64,000 nt of DNA from Aurantimonas endophytica (GCF_014196845.1 NZ_JACIEM010000001.1:806001-870000); one strand, 5' to 3'; shown: positions 9,258 to 19,121, counted from the stretch's first letter. A program made the numbers and translations. The notes: generated by a model not told the origin, from the sequence alone.

Positions 9258-10261
9258 AGGCGGACGCGCGGCCTGTCGCTTCCCCGCACCAGCCAGCGCG
9301 GCGCCCCTATGTCGGGCGCCCCGGCACCGCGACCGCGGCAGGCCTTCTGTTCTCGGGGCTGGCGCTGTTTCCGCTGCTCGCGCACATGCTGGACGACCCG
9401 TTCCTGCTGGTCATCGCGACGCGGGTGATGATCTTCGGCCTCGCCGCCATGTCGCTCGACCTCATCCTCGGCTACGGCGCGCTGGTTTCCTTCGGCCACG
9501 CCGCTTTTCTCGGGATCGGCGCCTATGCGGTGGCGATTCTTGCCGCCCACGGCATCGACGACATCCTCATCCAGGCTGCCGTCGCGATCGCCGCATCGAG
9601 CCTCTTCGCCCTCGCCACCGGGGCGATCTCGCTGCGTACGCGCGGCGTCTATTTCATCATGATCACCCTCGCCTTCGGCCAGATGGCGTATTTCTTCATG
9701 GTCTCGCTTTCGGCCTATGGCGGCGACGACGGCATCTCGCTGCCGTCGCGATCGACCCTCTTCGGGACCGACCTGCTGGAGAGCGACCTGGTGCTCTTCT
9801 ATGCGGTGTTCCTCTGCCTCGCCGTGGCGTTCCTCGGTCTCCGCGCTGTCGTCGCATCGCGTTTCGGCCGGGTGCTGCGCGGCACGCGCGACAACCGGAT
9901 CCGGATGGAAGCCATCGGCTACGCTCCCTTCGCCTATCAGCTCATCGCCTATGTCATCGCCGGCGCCCTCGCCGGGCTCGCCGGAGTCTTCCTCGCCAAC
10001 CACGCCGAGTTCGTCGCGCCCGCCTTCATGAGCTGGCAGCGCTCCGGCGAGCTGATCGTCATGGTCGTGCTGGGCGGCATGGGCACGCTGGTCGGCCCCA
10101 TCGTCGGCGCCGTCGCCTTCCTGCTGCTGGAGGACTGGCTGGCGCGCTTCTCCGAGCACTGGCGCCTCGGTCTCGGCATCGTTCTCGTGCTGCTCGCGCT
10201 GTTCACCCGCGGCGGCATATCCGGGTTCGTCGCGCGCCTGACCGGCGGGGCGGCGCGATGA
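9254..10261 (+). CDS. Branched-chain-amino-acid-type ABC transporter permease (LivM type)
   Basis: A 335-residue second permease. After a cytoplasmic basic N terminus come repeated hydrophobic helices and the family motifs MSLDLILGYGALVSFGHAAFLGIGAYA and MVVLGGMGTLVGPIVGA. The first of these replaces the NLAHG of the LivH type by SFGHA, as expected for LivM. Overlaps the upstream permease by four bases and the downstream ATPase by four bases. Confidence 0.92.
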   Translation: MKADARPVASPHQPARRPYVGRPGTATAAGLLFSGLALFPLLAHMLDDPFLLVIATRVMIFGLAAMSLDLILGYGALVSFGHAAFLGIGAYAVAILAAHGIDDILIQAAVAIAASSLFALATGAISLRTRGVYFIMITLAFGQMAYFFMVSLSAYGGDDGISLPSRSTLFGTDLLESDLVLFYAVFLCLAVAFLGLRAVVASRFGRVLRGTRDNRIRMEAIGYAPFAYQLIAYVIAGALAGLAGVFLANHAEFVAPAFMSWQRSGELIVMVVLGGMGTLVGPIVGAVAFLLLEDWLARFSEHWRLGLGIVLVLLALFTRGGISGFVARLTGGAAR

Positions 10262-11010
10262 CGGCCGCCCTCCTCTCCGTTCGCGGCCTGAGCAAGCGTT
10301 TCGGCGCGCTCCCCGTCAGTGACGACATCAGCTTCGATGTCCTGCCCGGCGAGCTTCACGCCATCATCGGCCCGAACGGCGCCGGCAAGACGACGCTGAT
10401 CAACCAGCTGTCGGGAAGCCTTTCGAGCGACGCCGGCAGCGTGCATTTCGCCGGCGAGGACATCAGCCGGCTCGGCGTGCCGGAGCGCGTCCACAAGGGC
10501 ATGGCGCGCTCGTTCCAGATCACCTCGATCCTCGACGGGTTCAGCGTACTGGAGAATGCAGCGGCGGCTGTGCAGGCCCGCTCCGGCTCGAGCTTCCGCT
10601 TCTTTGCGCCCGCCGCCCGCGAGGCTGACCTCAACGAGGCGGCCATGGCGGCGCTTGCCCGCGTCGGGCTCGCCGACCGCGCCGGGCGCCGCGCCGGCAG
10701 CCTCTCGCATGGCGAAAAGCGCCAGCTGGAGATCGCCATCGCGCTCGCCACCGGGGCGCGGCTGTTGCTGCTCGACGAGCCGCTTGCCGGCACCGGCCAC
10801 GAGGAGTCGGCCGTGCTCGTCGGATTGATGCGAGAGCTGAAGGCGACGCACACGATCGTCCTCGTCGAGCACGACATGGAGGCGGTCTTCGCCCTCGCCG
10901 ACCGGATCAGCGTGCTGGTCTATGGAAGGCTGATCGCCACCGGCGCGCCAGCGGACATCCGGAGCAATCGTGAGGTACGCGCCGCCTATCTTGGCGAGGA
11001 GGTCGCCTGA
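10258..11010 (+). CDS. Branched-chain-amino-acid-type ABC transporter ATPase (LivG type)
   Basis: A 250-residue nucleotide-binding subunit. Walker A is GPNGAGKTT near residue 37, the signature motif is [12 protein letters not shown] near residue 154 and Walker B is [10 protein letters not shown] near 174, followed by the H-loop of LVEHDM. The LivG-like [15 protein letters not shown] stretch follows Walker A. One oddity is that the usual LSYG of the signature is LSHG here. ATGA overlap with the permease upstream and a stop/start overlap with the second ATPase indicate one transcript. Confidence 0.92.
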   Translation: MTAALLSVRGLSKRFGALPVSDDISFDVLPGELHAIIGPNGAGKTTLINQLSGSLSSDAGSVHFAGEDISRLGVPERVHKGMARSFQITSILDGFSVLENAAAAVQARSGSSFRFFAPAAREADLNEAAMAALARVGLADRAGRRAGSLSHGEKRQLEIAIALATGARLLLLDEPLAGTGHEESAVLVGLMRELKATHTIVLVEHDMEAVFALADRISVLVYGRLIATGAPADIRSNREVRAAYLGEEVA

Positions 11011-11705
11011 TGCTGCAGGTCGAAGGGCTCGAGGCGGCCTACGGGGAATCGCGCATCCTGTTCGGCATCGACATCGCGGTCACAGCCGGCGAGGTCGTGA
11101 CCCTGCTCGGCCGCAACGGCATGGGCAAGACGACGACGATCCGGGCGATCTTCGGCCTTCTCAAGCCGACCGGCGGTCAGGTTCTGGTCGACGGCGAGGA
11201 TGTCACCGGCAAGGAACCGCATCTCATCGCCCGCCACGGGCTCGGCCTCGTTCCGGAGGGACGACAGATCTTTCCGACCCTCACCGTCGAGGAGAACCTC
11301 GTCGCCACCCACCGCGCCAGCGCCACATCCCGCTGGGACCTCGCCGCCGTCTACGGGCTCTTCCCGCGGCTGAAGGAGCGGCGGCGCAACCACGGCGACC
11401 AGATCTCGGGCGGCGAGCAGCAGATGCTCGCCATCGGCCGTGCGCTGATGACCAATCCGCGACTGGTCGTGCTCGACGAGGCGACCGAGGGCCTCGCCCC
11501 GCTGATCCGCGAGGAAATCTGGTCCTGCCTCGCCGCAATCAAGAACGAGGGAGCGGCGATCCTCGTCATCGACAAAAATGTCGAGGCGCTGTCGCGCTTC
11601 GCCGACCGCCACGTCGTCATCGAAAAGGGTCGGGTCGCCTGGACCGGCACCACCGAGGAACTGCGCGCCAGCCCCGACGTGAAGGATCGCTTCCTGCACG
11701 TTTGA
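11010..11705 (+). CDS. Branched-chain-amino-acid-type ABC transporter ATPase (LivF type)
   Basis: A 231-residue nucleotide-binding subunit that pairs with the LivG-type ATPase. Walker A is GRNGMGKTT (about residues 33-41), the signature is [15 protein letters not shown] and Walker B is [14 protein letters not shown]. The phrase [10 protein letters not shown] together with [18 protein letters not shown] is the usual LivF form. Its ATG shares a base with the stop codon of the preceding gene. Last gene of the transporter; 143 bases separate it from gcdH. Confidence 0.92.
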   Translation: MLQVEGLEAAYGESRILFGIDIAVTAGEVVTLLGRNGMGKTTTIRAIFGLLKPTGGQVLVDGEDVTGKEPHLIARHGLGLVPEGRQIFPTLTVEENLVATHRASATSRWDLAAVYGLFPRLKERRRNHGDQISGGEQQMLAIGRALMTNPRLVVLDEATEGLAPLIREEIWSCLAAIKNEGAAILVIDKNVEALSRFADRHVVIEKGRVAWTGTTEELRASPDVKDRFLHV

Positions 11706-11848
11706 CGGCTCCTTCGTCGCGCCTGCGGCAGTGTTTGCTATTTCGTCGTGGCGAGAGGGGGACTATGGCTGGCGGGATCCGCGCGGAGCGGCTGGCTGCC
11801 TGCAGCCCTTGCCTTGCCCGCCAGAAGCACAGCAGGAAGGAAAACGCC

Positions 11849-13069
11849 ATGTCGACCGCCCCCGCCGCAACGCCCGCCACGAGCTCCTCGATGGCCGCCT
11901 TCGACTGGTCCGACCCGTTCCGCCTCACCGACCAGCTGACCGAGGACGAGCGGCTGATCTACGAGACCGCCCAGTCATTTGCCGAGGAGTCGCTGCGCCC
12001 GCGTGTGGTGGCGGCCTATCAGAACGAGACGACCGACCGGCCGATCTTCGAGGAGATGGGCGCGCTCGGCCTGCTCGGCCTGACGCTGCCGGAGGATTAC
12101 GGCTGCGCCGGCGCCTCCTACGTTTCCTACGGCCTCGTCGCCCGCGCCGTCGAGGCGGTGGATTCCGGCTACCGCTCGATGATGAGCGTCCAGTCCTCGC
12201 TAGTGATGTATCCGATCCACGCCTATGGCGACGAGAACCAGCGCCGCAAATACCTGCCCAAGCTCGCCAGCGGCGAATGGGTCGGCTGTTTCGGCCTGAC
12301 CGAGCCGGATGCCGGCTCCGACCCTTCCGGCATGAAGACGCGGGCCGAGAAGATCGACGGCGGCTATCGCCTCTCGGGCGCCAAGATGTGGATCTCGAAC
12401 TCGCCGATCGCCGACGTCTTCGTCGTCTGGGCGAAATCGGCCGCCCATGACAATGCCATTCGCGGCTTCATCCTCGACAAGGGCATGAAGGGGCTCACCG
12501 CACCAAAGATCGAGGGCAAGCTCTCGCTGCGCACCTCCGTCACCGGCGAGATCGTCATGGACGGCGTCGAGGTGCCCGAGGAAGCGCTGCTGCCGAATGT
12601 CAGCGGCCTCAAGGGTCCGTTCGGCTGCCTCAACCGCGCCCGCTACGGCATATCCTGGGGCGTCATGGGTGCGGCCGAGGACAGCTGGAAGCGCGCCCTT
12701 TCCTACACGCTGGAGCGCACCCAGTTCGGCCGTCCGCTGGCGGCGACGCAGCTCGTCCAGAAGAAGCTCGCCGACATGCAGACCGAGATCGCCCTCGGCC
12801 TGCAGGCGAGCCTCAGGGTCGGGCGGCTGTTCGACGAGGGCAAGATGGCCCCGGAGATGATCAGCCTCGTCAAGCGCAACAATTGCGGCAAGGCGCTCGA
12901 CATAGCGCGGGTCGCCCGCGACATGCACGGCGGCAACGGCATCATGGGCGAGTATCACGTCATGCGGCACGCCCAGAACCTCGAGACCGTCAACACCTAC
13001 GAGGGCACCCACGACGTCCACGCGCTGATCCTCGGCAAGGCGCAGACGGGCCTCCAGGCGTTCTTCTGA
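11849..13069 (+). CDS. gcdH: Glutaryl-CoA dehydrogenase
   Basis: A 406-residue flavoprotein of the acyl-CoA dehydrogenase family that oxidises and decarboxylates glutaryl-CoA to crotonyl-CoA in the degradation of lysine, tryptophan and glutarate. The GCDH-specific ending [20 protein letters not shown] carries the catalytic glutamate at about residue 385, and [13 protein letters not shown] carries the arginine (about 109) that GCDH uses to bind the gamma-carboxylate. The FAD-contact segment [14 protein letters not shown] is present. AGGAAGG precedes ATG 11849; the frame is open far upstream but crosses the transporter genes. Same strand as, and just after, the ABC transporter. Confidence 0.93.
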   Translation: MSTAPAATPATSSSMAAFDWSDPFRLTDQLTEDERLIYETAQSFAEESLRPRVVAAYQNETTDRPIFEEMGALGLLGLTLPEDYGCAGASYVSYGLVARAVEAVDSGYRSMMSVQSSLVMYPIHAYGDENQRRKYLPKLASGEWVGCFGLTEPDAGSDPSGMKTRAEKIDGGYRLSGAKMWISNSPIADVFVVWAKSAAHDNAIRGFILDKGMKGLTAPKIEGKLSLRTSVTGEIVMDGVEVPEEALLPNVSGLKGPFGCLNRARYGISWGVMGAAEDSWKRALSYTLERTQFGRPLAATQLVQKKLADMQTEIALGLQASLRVGRLFDEGKMAPEMISLVKRNNCGKALDIARVARDMHGGNGIMGEYHVMRHAQNLETVNTYEGTHDVHALILGKAQTGLQAFF

Positions 13070-13098
13070 TCGAGCCGATACGCGTAGGTGAGCCGGCC

Positions 13099-13953
13099 AT
13101 GCAGCACGAGACGATCTGGACCGGCGGCGAGCCGATCGGCGATTTCGACGCCGCCTATGCCAACGGCGCGGCGATCCTCGACTCTGCCGCCTACGGTCCA
13201 CGCTGGCTCGCCGACGCCGCCGCGTTCCGCGAGCGCATGGCCGGCAAGGCCCGGTTGGCGATCCCTTATGGTGACCGCCCGCGCCAGCATTACGACCTGT
13301 TCCTGCCGGAAGGCCCGCCGGCGGGGCTCGTCGTCTTCGTCCATGGCGGCTACTGGAAGGGCCAGGCAATCGCCGCCTGGTCGCATTTCGCCGACGGCGC
13401 CCTCTCCCGCGGCTTTGCCGTAGCGCTGCCGGAATACACGCTGTGCCCGGATACGACGATCCCGGCCATCACGCGCGAGATCGGTGCCTTCCTCGACACG
13501 GTAGCCGGCGAGATCGCCGGCCCGATCCGCCTATCGGGGCATTCCGCCGGCGGCCATCTGGTCTCGCGGATGCTTTGCGCCGATGCGCCGATCGCGCTGG
13601 CGACCGCCGAGCGGATCGACAGCGTCGTCTCGATCAGCGGCGTGCATGATCTCCGCCCGCTGCTGCGCACCGAGATGAATGACGTGCTCGGCCTTGATCT
13701 CGCGACGGCACGCTCGGAAAGTCCGGCATTGCTCGATCCGCGGGAGGGCGTCCGATTGCTATGTCTGGCAGGCGGCGCCGAACTGCCCGAGTTCCGCCGC
13801 CAGAACGCGCTTCTCGCCAATGCCTGGCACGGGCTCGGCGCGCGGGTTCGCGCCGTCGAGGCGCCGGGTCGGCATCATTTCGATGTCGTGGACGAACTGC
13901 TCGATCCAGGGAGCGATCTCGTCGCGGCCTTGACGGGCGCCCGCGCCGACTGA
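13099..13953 (+). CDS. Alpha/beta hydrolase of the kynurenine formamidase (arylformamidase) type
   Basis: A 284-residue hydrolase. HGGYW (residues 82-86) is the oxyanion motif typical of animal-type kynurenine formamidases, the nucleophile Ser149 is in GHSAGGHL, and the acid/base pair is completed by an aspartate and the histidine of GRHHFDV near residue 262. Members cleave N-formylkynurenine or other aryl formamides and carbamates. Starting 29 bases after gcdH, it is probably co-transcribed. Both enzymes could belong to tryptophan catabolism, but no tryptophan dioxygenase, kynureninase or 3-hydroxyanthranilate gene is visible, so the true substrate is open. Confidence 0.75.
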   Translation: MQHETIWTGGEPIGDFDAAYANGAAILDSAAYGPRWLADAAAFRERMAGKARLAIPYGDRPRQHYDLFLPEGPPAGLVVFVHGGYWKGQAIAAWSHFADGALSRGFAVALPEYTLCPDTTIPAITREIGAFLDTVAGEIAGPIRLSGHSAGGHLVSRMLCADAPIALATAERIDSVVSISGVHDLRPLLRTEMNDVLGLDLATARSESPALLDPREGVRLLCLAGGAELPEFRRQNALLANAWHGLGARVRAVEAPGRHHFDVVDELLDPGSDLVAALTGARAD

Positions 13954-14013
13954 GACGGTCGCGCAGATGACAACCGACACCAGGCACCGCGCAGGCGGCC
14001 GGAGCGAACACCC

Positions 14014-14256
14014 ATGAAGACCATCTTCGTCCAGTTCAAGTGCCGCCCCGGCAAGGCCTATGGCGTCGCCGACGAGCTCGTGCAGGACGTTCCGGAGATT
14101 TCCGAGGTCTATTCGACGTCGGGGAATTACGACCTGATCGCCAAGTTCTACCTGGAGGACGACCAGGATATCGGGCACTTCGTCACCGAGCGCCTGCAGA
14201 CGGTCGACGGCGTGGCCGACACGTTCACGCTGGTCGCGTTCAAGGCGTTCGGCTGA
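14014..14256 (+). CDS. Stand-alone Lrp/AsnC-type ligand-binding (RAM) domain protein
   Basis: An 80-residue protein that consists only of the regulation-of-amino-acid-metabolism domain of Lrp/AsnC regulators (MKTIFVQFKCRPGKAYGVADEL ... SGNYDLIAKFYLEDDQDIG), with no DNA-binding helix-turn-helix. Such proteins form dimeric or higher-order beta-alpha rings that bind amino acids at subunit interfaces. It ends the plus-strand run that includes the transporter and gcdH. A sensing or modulating role for an amino acid or its breakdown product is inferred. Confidence 0.85.
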   Translation: MKTIFVQFKCRPGKAYGVADELVQDVPEISEVYSTSGNYDLIAKFYLEDDQDIGHFVTERLQTVDGVADTFTLVAFKAFG

Positions 14257-14264
14257 CCGAATCG

Positions 14265-14289
14265 CGGGGCGGACTTCGAGCCCGCCCCG
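14265..14289. terminator. Hairpin between two convergent genes
   Basis: CGGGGCGG (14265-14272) pairs with CCGCCCCG (14282-14289) around a 9-base loop, exactly between the convergent RAM-domain and gapR genes. It lacks a T run on both strands, so it may act as a weak or Rho-assisted transcript end. The position is the main argument. Confidence 0.4.
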
Positions 14290-14299
14290 ACGTCGAGGA

Positions 14300-14566
14300 T
14301 CAGGCGGCGTTGGCGGCGGCGGGCGCCTGTTCCATGGCCCGCAGATAGACGTCGAGCAGTGTCTCGTGCTCTTCGCGCTCTTCCTTGTCCAACTTGCGCA
14401 GCTTGATGATTTCCTTGAGGATCTTGACGTCGAAGCCTTCACCCTTGGCTTCGGCGAAGATTTCCTTCTTGCCCTCGTTCAGCTCCTGGATTTCCGCCTC
14501 GATATGCTCGACGCGCTCGACGAAGGCGCGCACCTGGCCGCCTGCGATTCCTGCCGTGTCGTCCAT
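14300..14566 (-). CDS. gapR: DUF2312 / GapR-family nucleoid-associated protein
   Basis: An 88-residue, highly charged helical protein matching DUF2312: GGQVRAFVERVEHIEAEIQELNEGKKEIFAEAKGEGFDVKILKEIIKLRK. In Caulobacter this family is GapR, a DNA clamp that recognises overtwisted AT-rich DNA ahead of polymerases and assists gyrase and topoisomerase IV. The basic KILKEIIKLRK helix is the DNA-contact part. AAGGAG sits seven bases before ATG 14566. Hyphomicrobiales often carry more than one copy, so this may be the main GapR or a paralogue. Confidence 0.85.
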   Translation of the reverse strand: MDDTAGIAGGQVRAFVERVEHIEAEIQELNEGKKEIFAEAKGEGFDVKILKEIIKLRKLDKEEREEHETLLDVYLRAMEQAPAAANAA

Positions 14567-14753
14567 GGTTTCTCCTTTGTGAACCGGGAGGCGCACTATC
14601 CCGGCGGCTGGTAACCGCTTCCTTAACCGCGGCGCGCGGCATCGACACCCAGCTTGAGAAACCGCCCGTCCTGTACCAGAATGTCGCAGTGCGACGGGCG
14701 GCGCTCGCCGGTTCGACACGAGCGTTGTCGCGTGAGGGAAGTCGGCCGACCCG

Positions 14754-17360
14754 ATGAATGTATCCAGCGTTGTCGTTCTGATCGCATCGCTGGTAGCCCT
14801 CGGTGCCCTCGCACGGCCGCTGGCGACCCGTCTGCGCCTGCCGGTCTCGATCCTTTGGGCGGCGGGTGGCGCAGCCCTCGGCTTTGCCTGTCACTATTCC
14901 CTGCAGAACCCAGGTGGGCTGCTGCCAGTCGAACTGGCCACGGCCATCGTCGACCTGCCGATCGGCTCCAGCCTGTTTCTCTACGTCTTCCTGCCGACCC
15001 TGATCTTCCAGAGTGCGCTCGAGGTCGACCTGCACCGTGTGCGCGAGGATCTTCTGCCGATCCTCCTGCTGGCCCTCGTGGCGGTCGTGGTAGCGACCTT
15101 CGGCGTCGCGCTGTTCCTCTGGCCGATTGCCGGCATGTCGCTTCTGGCGTGCCTGCTGCTCGCCTCGCTGGTCGCCACGACAGACCCGGTCGCGGTGATC
15201 GCGATCTTCCGCGATGTCGGTGCGCCGGAGCGGCTGACGCGGCTCGTCGAGGGCGAAAGCCTGTTCAACGACGCGGCCGCGATCTCGCTCGCGCTGATCT
15301 TCTCGGCGGCAATCATCGCCCCTGGCTCGGTCGGACTGACCGGGGCGATCAAGGATCTCGTCCTCCTGCCGATCGGCGGCGTGCTGCTCGGCCTCGGCGC
15401 GGCCTGGCTGTTCATCCAGCTGCTGAAGCTGATCGGCGAGGACCGGGTCACCACGGCGTCGCTCAGCCTCGCACTTCCCTATCTGTCCTTCTGGGTAGCC
15501 GAGCGGGTGGTCGGCGTTTCCGGCGTCGTTGCCGTCGCCACCGCCGGCGTCGCCCTCGCGTCCCTGGCCCCGGGACGGGTGACGGGAGTGCTATGGCGGC
15601 ATCTGTCGGACACCTGGCAGCAGCTCGCCTCTTGGTCGTCGATCCTGATCTTCGTGCTGACGTCGCTGCTCCTGCCGCGGCTCCTGTCGGATCTGCGGCC
15701 CTTCGACTTCGTGCTGCTGCTGGTCGTCTTCGCCGCCGCGCTCCTGACCCGTGCGCTGGTACTCTTTGGCATGCTGCCGCTGCTGACACGGTTCGGCCTG
15801 TCTTCGCCGATTTCGATTCCGTACCGGGTGGTCGTCCTGTGGGGCGGCCTGCGCGGCTCGATGACCCTCGCTCTGGCGCTGGCGGTCCTGGAGAACCCTG
15901 CCATCCCGCGCCCGATCGCGACCTTCGTGGTGACGCTCGCAACCGGCTTCACGCTGATGACCCTCCTCGTCCAGGGCACGACGCTGCGGCCGCTCATCCA
16001 GCGGCTTGGCCTCGACCGGTTGAACGACATCGACCGCTCTGTCCGCGATCTGGCGCTCGATGTCGCCGGCGAGCGGGTCCGGCGATTCGCCGACGACATG
16101 GCCGATCGCTTCGGCCATGCGCCCGCCGATCAACTGATCCCGGCGCGGCCGAGCGACACGGCCGGCATTCCACCCCCCGGATCGACGGCAGGGGAACTGC
16201 CGCAGACGGCGCGGACGGCGATCGCGCTGGTGGCACTGACGGCGCATGAGCGCGAAATGATCCTCGAGCATTTTGCCGACGGCACCGTGGCGCCGCCGAT
16301 CGCTCGGAGGTTGGCGGCCGATGCCCGGCGCCGGCTCGATCTGGCGAGAAGCGGGGGCATGGACGGCTACCGCTCCGCCAACGCCGCCGAGATCGACTTC
16401 GCCCCCGTCGACCGGATCGCCTTCGCCCTGCAGCGTCGCTTCGGCTACAGCCGGCCCTTGTCGCGGCGGCTTGCAATCCGTTTCGAAATGCTGATCGAGG
16501 CCTCCCTCGTCGTCGGCTCGCTTTCGCACGTCGCCGAGCGCGAACTGCAGCCGGTGCTCGGGTCAGCAACGATCGCCGAGGCCTCCGAAGTGCTTGCAGA
16601 GCGGCTGGGGCTGCTCGAACGCGAGATCGCGGCCGTCCGGCTGCAATACCCGGCCTATGTCACCGAGCTGGAACGCGGCTTCGTGGTAAGGGCGGCACAG
16701 GCAGTCGAACTGGTTGAGATCGAGCGGCTCCGTCGCTCCGGCGTCATCAGCAGCGAGGTCGAACGCGACGTGCTGGCCGGTCGTACCGCCCGCGGCAACG
16801 CCCGGTTCCGCCGCCCGACCCTCGATCTGGGGCTCGACACCGCGACGCTGATCGAGCGCAGCGACCTTTTCGCCGAGCTCTCGGCGCGCGAACGGCAGGA
16901 TCTCGCGCCACTGATGCGGCCCTTCTTCGCCGAACCCGGCATGCGGATCATCAGGCGCGGGGAAATCGGCGACGCGGCGTATTTCATCTCTTCCGGTGCG
17001 GTCGAGATCGACACCGGTGCCAGCCTGGTGCGGCTCGGACGCGGCGACATCTTCGGCGAGATGGCGCTGCTCTTCGATCAACGCCGACAGGCCGACGTGA
17101 GCGCCATCGCCTACTGCGCGCTGCTGCGGCTCTCCGCTGCGGACTTCCAGCGGTTCCTGGCACTGCACCCGGCGCTCAAGAAGCGCATCGAGGCGATCGC
17201 CCTGCAGCGGCGCGACGAGAATGCCGCCGGAAGCGTCCCGCCCGAACAATCGGGCACCGTCGTGGCCGGTACCCGCCGACCCGGCTCAGTCGAAGGCTTC
17301 GGCGAGGTCGAGAATCCGGAAGCGCACTTCCTCGCGGCCGCGGAACCGGTCGAGCGATAG
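14754..17360 (+). CDS. CPA1-family Na+(K+)/H+ antiporter with C-terminal cyclic-nucleotide-binding domain
   Basis: An 868-residue inner membrane antiporter. Residues 1 to about 430 are a run of hydrophobic helices with the NhaP-type motifs TTDPVAVIAIFRDVG and GESLFNDAAAISLALIF, the transport-site aspartates being in the TDP and FND segments. A cytoplasmic region follows, and residues about 705-815 form a cNMP-binding fold with the phosphate cassette FGEMALLFDQRRQADV. Antiport may therefore be gated by a cyclic nucleotide. The 3' end overlaps recJ on the other strand by 75 bases. Confidence 0.88.
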   Translation: MNVSSVVVLIASLVALGALARPLATRLRLPVSILWAAGGAALGFACHYSLQNPGGLLPVELATAIVDLPIGSSLFLYVFLPTLIFQSALEVDLHRVREDLLPILLLALVAVVVATFGVALFLWPIAGMSLLACLLLASLVATTDPVAVIAIFRDVGAPERLTRLVEGESLFNDAAAISLALIFSAAIIAPGSVGLTGAIKDLVLLPIGGVLLGLGAAWLFIQLLKLIGEDRVTTASLSLALPYLSFWVAERVVGVSGVVAVATAGVALASLAPGRVTGVLWRHLSDTWQQLASWSSILIFVLTSLLLPRLLSDLRPFDFVLLLVVFAAALLTRALVLFGMLPLLTRFGLSSPISIPYRVVVLWGGLRGSMTLALALAVLENPAIPRPIATFVVTLATGFTLMTLLVQGTTLRPLIQRLGLDRLNDIDRSVRDLALDVAGERVRRFADDMADRFGHAPADQLIPARPSDTAGIPPPGSTAGELPQTARTAIALVALTAHEREMILEHFADGTVAPPIARRLAADARRRLDLARSGGMDGYRSANAAEIDFAPVDRIAFALQRRFGYSRPLSRRLAIRFEMLIEASLVVGSLSHVAERELQPVLGSATIAEASEVLAERLGLLEREIAAVRLQYPAYVTELERGFVVRAAQAVELVEIERLRRSGVISSEVERDVLAGRTARGNARFRRPTLDLGLDTATLIERSDLFAELSARERQDLAPLMRPFFAEPGMRIIRRGEIGDAAYFISSGAVEIDTGASLVRLGRGDIFGEMALLFDQRRQADVSAIAYCALLRLSAADFQRFLALHPALKKRIEAIALQRRDENAAGSVPPEQSGTVVAGTRRPGSVEGFGEVENPEAHFLAAAEPVER

Positions 17361-19079
17361 CGTCCCTGCCGCATGCACCGGCCGGTCGCGGGCTTCCAGC
17401 AGCCGGCGGCCAACGGCGGTTTCAGCAGCCTTGAAGGCGATGGCCGAGACGCTGCTGCCGTCGGCGCCGGAAAGCGTCGCGCGGACATGACCCTTGCCGA
17501 CGATTGAGGAAGACCCGATGCGGTGCCGCGGCAGCGCGAAGACCGGTTCGCCATGACCGGCCCCGAACGGTCCGGCACGCGCGATGGTCGCATAGAGCGC
17601 CGGCGTCAGGCCGGCAGCGCTGACCGAGCCATCGAGCTTCAGCGTGTCCCCCTCGCGCAGTGCGCCGACCGAAGCGGCAGCGCCCGCCTCGAGGAAGGCG
17701 CGCAGATCGCCAAGCCGTTCCTTTTGTATCGTCACGCCGGCCGCCATGGCATGGCCGCCGCCCTTGACCAGGATGCCCGCCGCCACCGCCTCGCGCACCA
17801 GCCGGCCGAGATCGAAGCCCGGGATCGACCGGCCTGAACCCGTCCCGCGCCCCGACGCGTCGAAGGCGATGGCGAAGGCGGGCCGGCGATGGCGCTCCTT
17901 CAGCCGCGCCGCCAGCAGGCCGACGATGCCGGGGTGCCAACCGGCCGATGCCGCCACCAGCACGGCCGGTCCCTCGCCGGTGCCGATCTCCGCCGCAACC
18001 TCGGCCTCGGCCTCCTGGAGCATCGCCTGCTCCATCGCCTGGCGCTCCTCGTTGAGCCCGTGCAGGCGTGCCGCCAGCTCGTCCGCCTCCGATGCCTCGT
18101 CGAGGCACAGCAGCCGGCTGCCGAGCCAGGCGTCGCCGATTCGTCCGCCGGCATTGATCCGCGGCCCGATGAGGAAGCCGAGGTGGTGGCACTCGACCGG
18201 CCCGGACAGCCGCGCCACCCGTGCCAGCGCCGCGAGCCCGACATTGCGCTGGCCGTGCATCACCCGGAGGCCCTGCACGACGAATGCGCGGTTGAGCCCG
18301 ACCAGCGGCACCACGTCGCAGACCGTCGCCAGCGCGACGAGATCAAGCATGGCGAAGATGTCCGGCAGCGATGCCGCCGGCCGGCCCCGCCGCCGCAGCT
18401 CCCGCGAGAGGGCGACGAGGCTCATGAACACGACGCCGGCAGCGCAGAGATGGCCGAGGCCGGAAAGGTCGTCCTGCCGGTTGGGGTTGACCACCGCCCT
18501 CGCCGCCGGCAGCTCCGGACCGGTCTGGTGATGGTCGAGCACGACGACGTCGACGCCCAATTCTCGTGCCGCCTCGATCGATTCGAAGCTGCCGGTGCCG
18601 CAGTCGACGGTGACGATCAGCGTCGCGCCGTCGGCGGCGAGTTCGCGCATCGCCTCGGGGTTCGGCCCGTAGCCTTCGGTGATCCGGTCGGGAATGCGGA
18701 TCGTCGCCCTGACGCCGAAATGGTTTAGGTACCGCCAGAGGATCGACGCCGATGCGGCGCCGTCGACATCGTAGTCGCCGAAGATCGCCACGGTCTCGTT
18801 CGCGTCGATGGCATCGGCAAGACGCGCGGCCGCGGCATCCATGTCGGTCAGCGTCGCAGGGTCCGGCATCAGGTCGCGCAGCCGCGGCTCGAGGAACGCC
18901 AGCGCTTGGCTGTCGTCGATGCCGCGCCCGGCGAGCACCCGGCTGACGATGTCCGGCAGGCCGTGGATCTGCGCGATGCGCAGCGCCGCCCCCTCAGCGC
19001 GGGTGTCGAGGGCGTTCAGCCAGCGCCGGCCGCCAAGGGACGAATCGACGCCGAGAAAGGTGCGGTGGGTCTCAGCCAT
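17286..19079 (-). CDS. recJ: Single-strand-specific 5'-3' exonuclease RecJ
   Basis: A 597-residue DHH-superfamily nuclease for recombination and mismatch repair. Conserved motifs are present in order: FGDYDVDGAASA (about residues 97-108), the DCGTG motif, VVLDHHQTGPELP with the DHH triad, and the DHHA1-domain glycine-rich motif VKGGGHAMAAG. The chosen ATG 19079 gives MAETHRTFLGVDSS; the ATG 36 bases earlier would invade the spacer to the glpX stop. It is 42 bases downstream of glpX on the same strand. Its 3' end overlaps the convergent antiporter gene. Confidence 0.95.
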   Translation of the reverse strand: MAETHRTFLGVDSSLGGRRWLNALDTRAEGAALRIAQIHGLPDIVSRVLAGRGIDDSQALAFLEPRLRDLMPDPATLTDMDAAAARLADAIDANETVAIFGDYDVDGAASASILWRYLNHFGVRATIRIPDRITEGYGPNPEAMRELAADGATLIVTVDCGTGSFESIEAARELGVDVVVLDHHQTGPELPAARAVVNPNRQDDLSGLGHLCAAGVVFMSLVALSRELRRRGRPAASLPDIFAMLDLVALATVCDVVPLVGLNRAFVVQGLRVMHGQRNVGLAALARVARLSGPVECHHLGFLIGPRINAGGRIGDAWLGSRLLCLDEASEADELAARLHGLNEERQAMEQAMLQEAEAEVAAEIGTGEGPAVLVAASAGWHPGIVGLLAARLKERHRRPAFAIAFDASGRGTGSGRSIPGFDLGRLVREAVAAGILVKGGGHAMAAGVTIQKERLGDLRAFLEAGAAASVGALREGDTLKLDGSVSAAGLTPALYATIARAGPFGAGHGEPVFALPRHRIGSSSIVGKGHVRATLSGADGSSVSAIAFKAAETAVGRRLLEARDRPVHAAGTLSLDRFRGREEVRFRILDLAEAFD

Positions 19080-19121
19080 TGCCCCCGTTCTGGCGACGAG
19101 GGGCGACAGGTGCAAGAGCGT

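Noticed and set aside
10970-11848. An in-frame upstream extension of gcdH through the LivF-type gene
   Set aside because: The translated extension is arginine-rich noise; the LivF protein in the other frame is complete and ATG 11849 has a good ribosome binding site.
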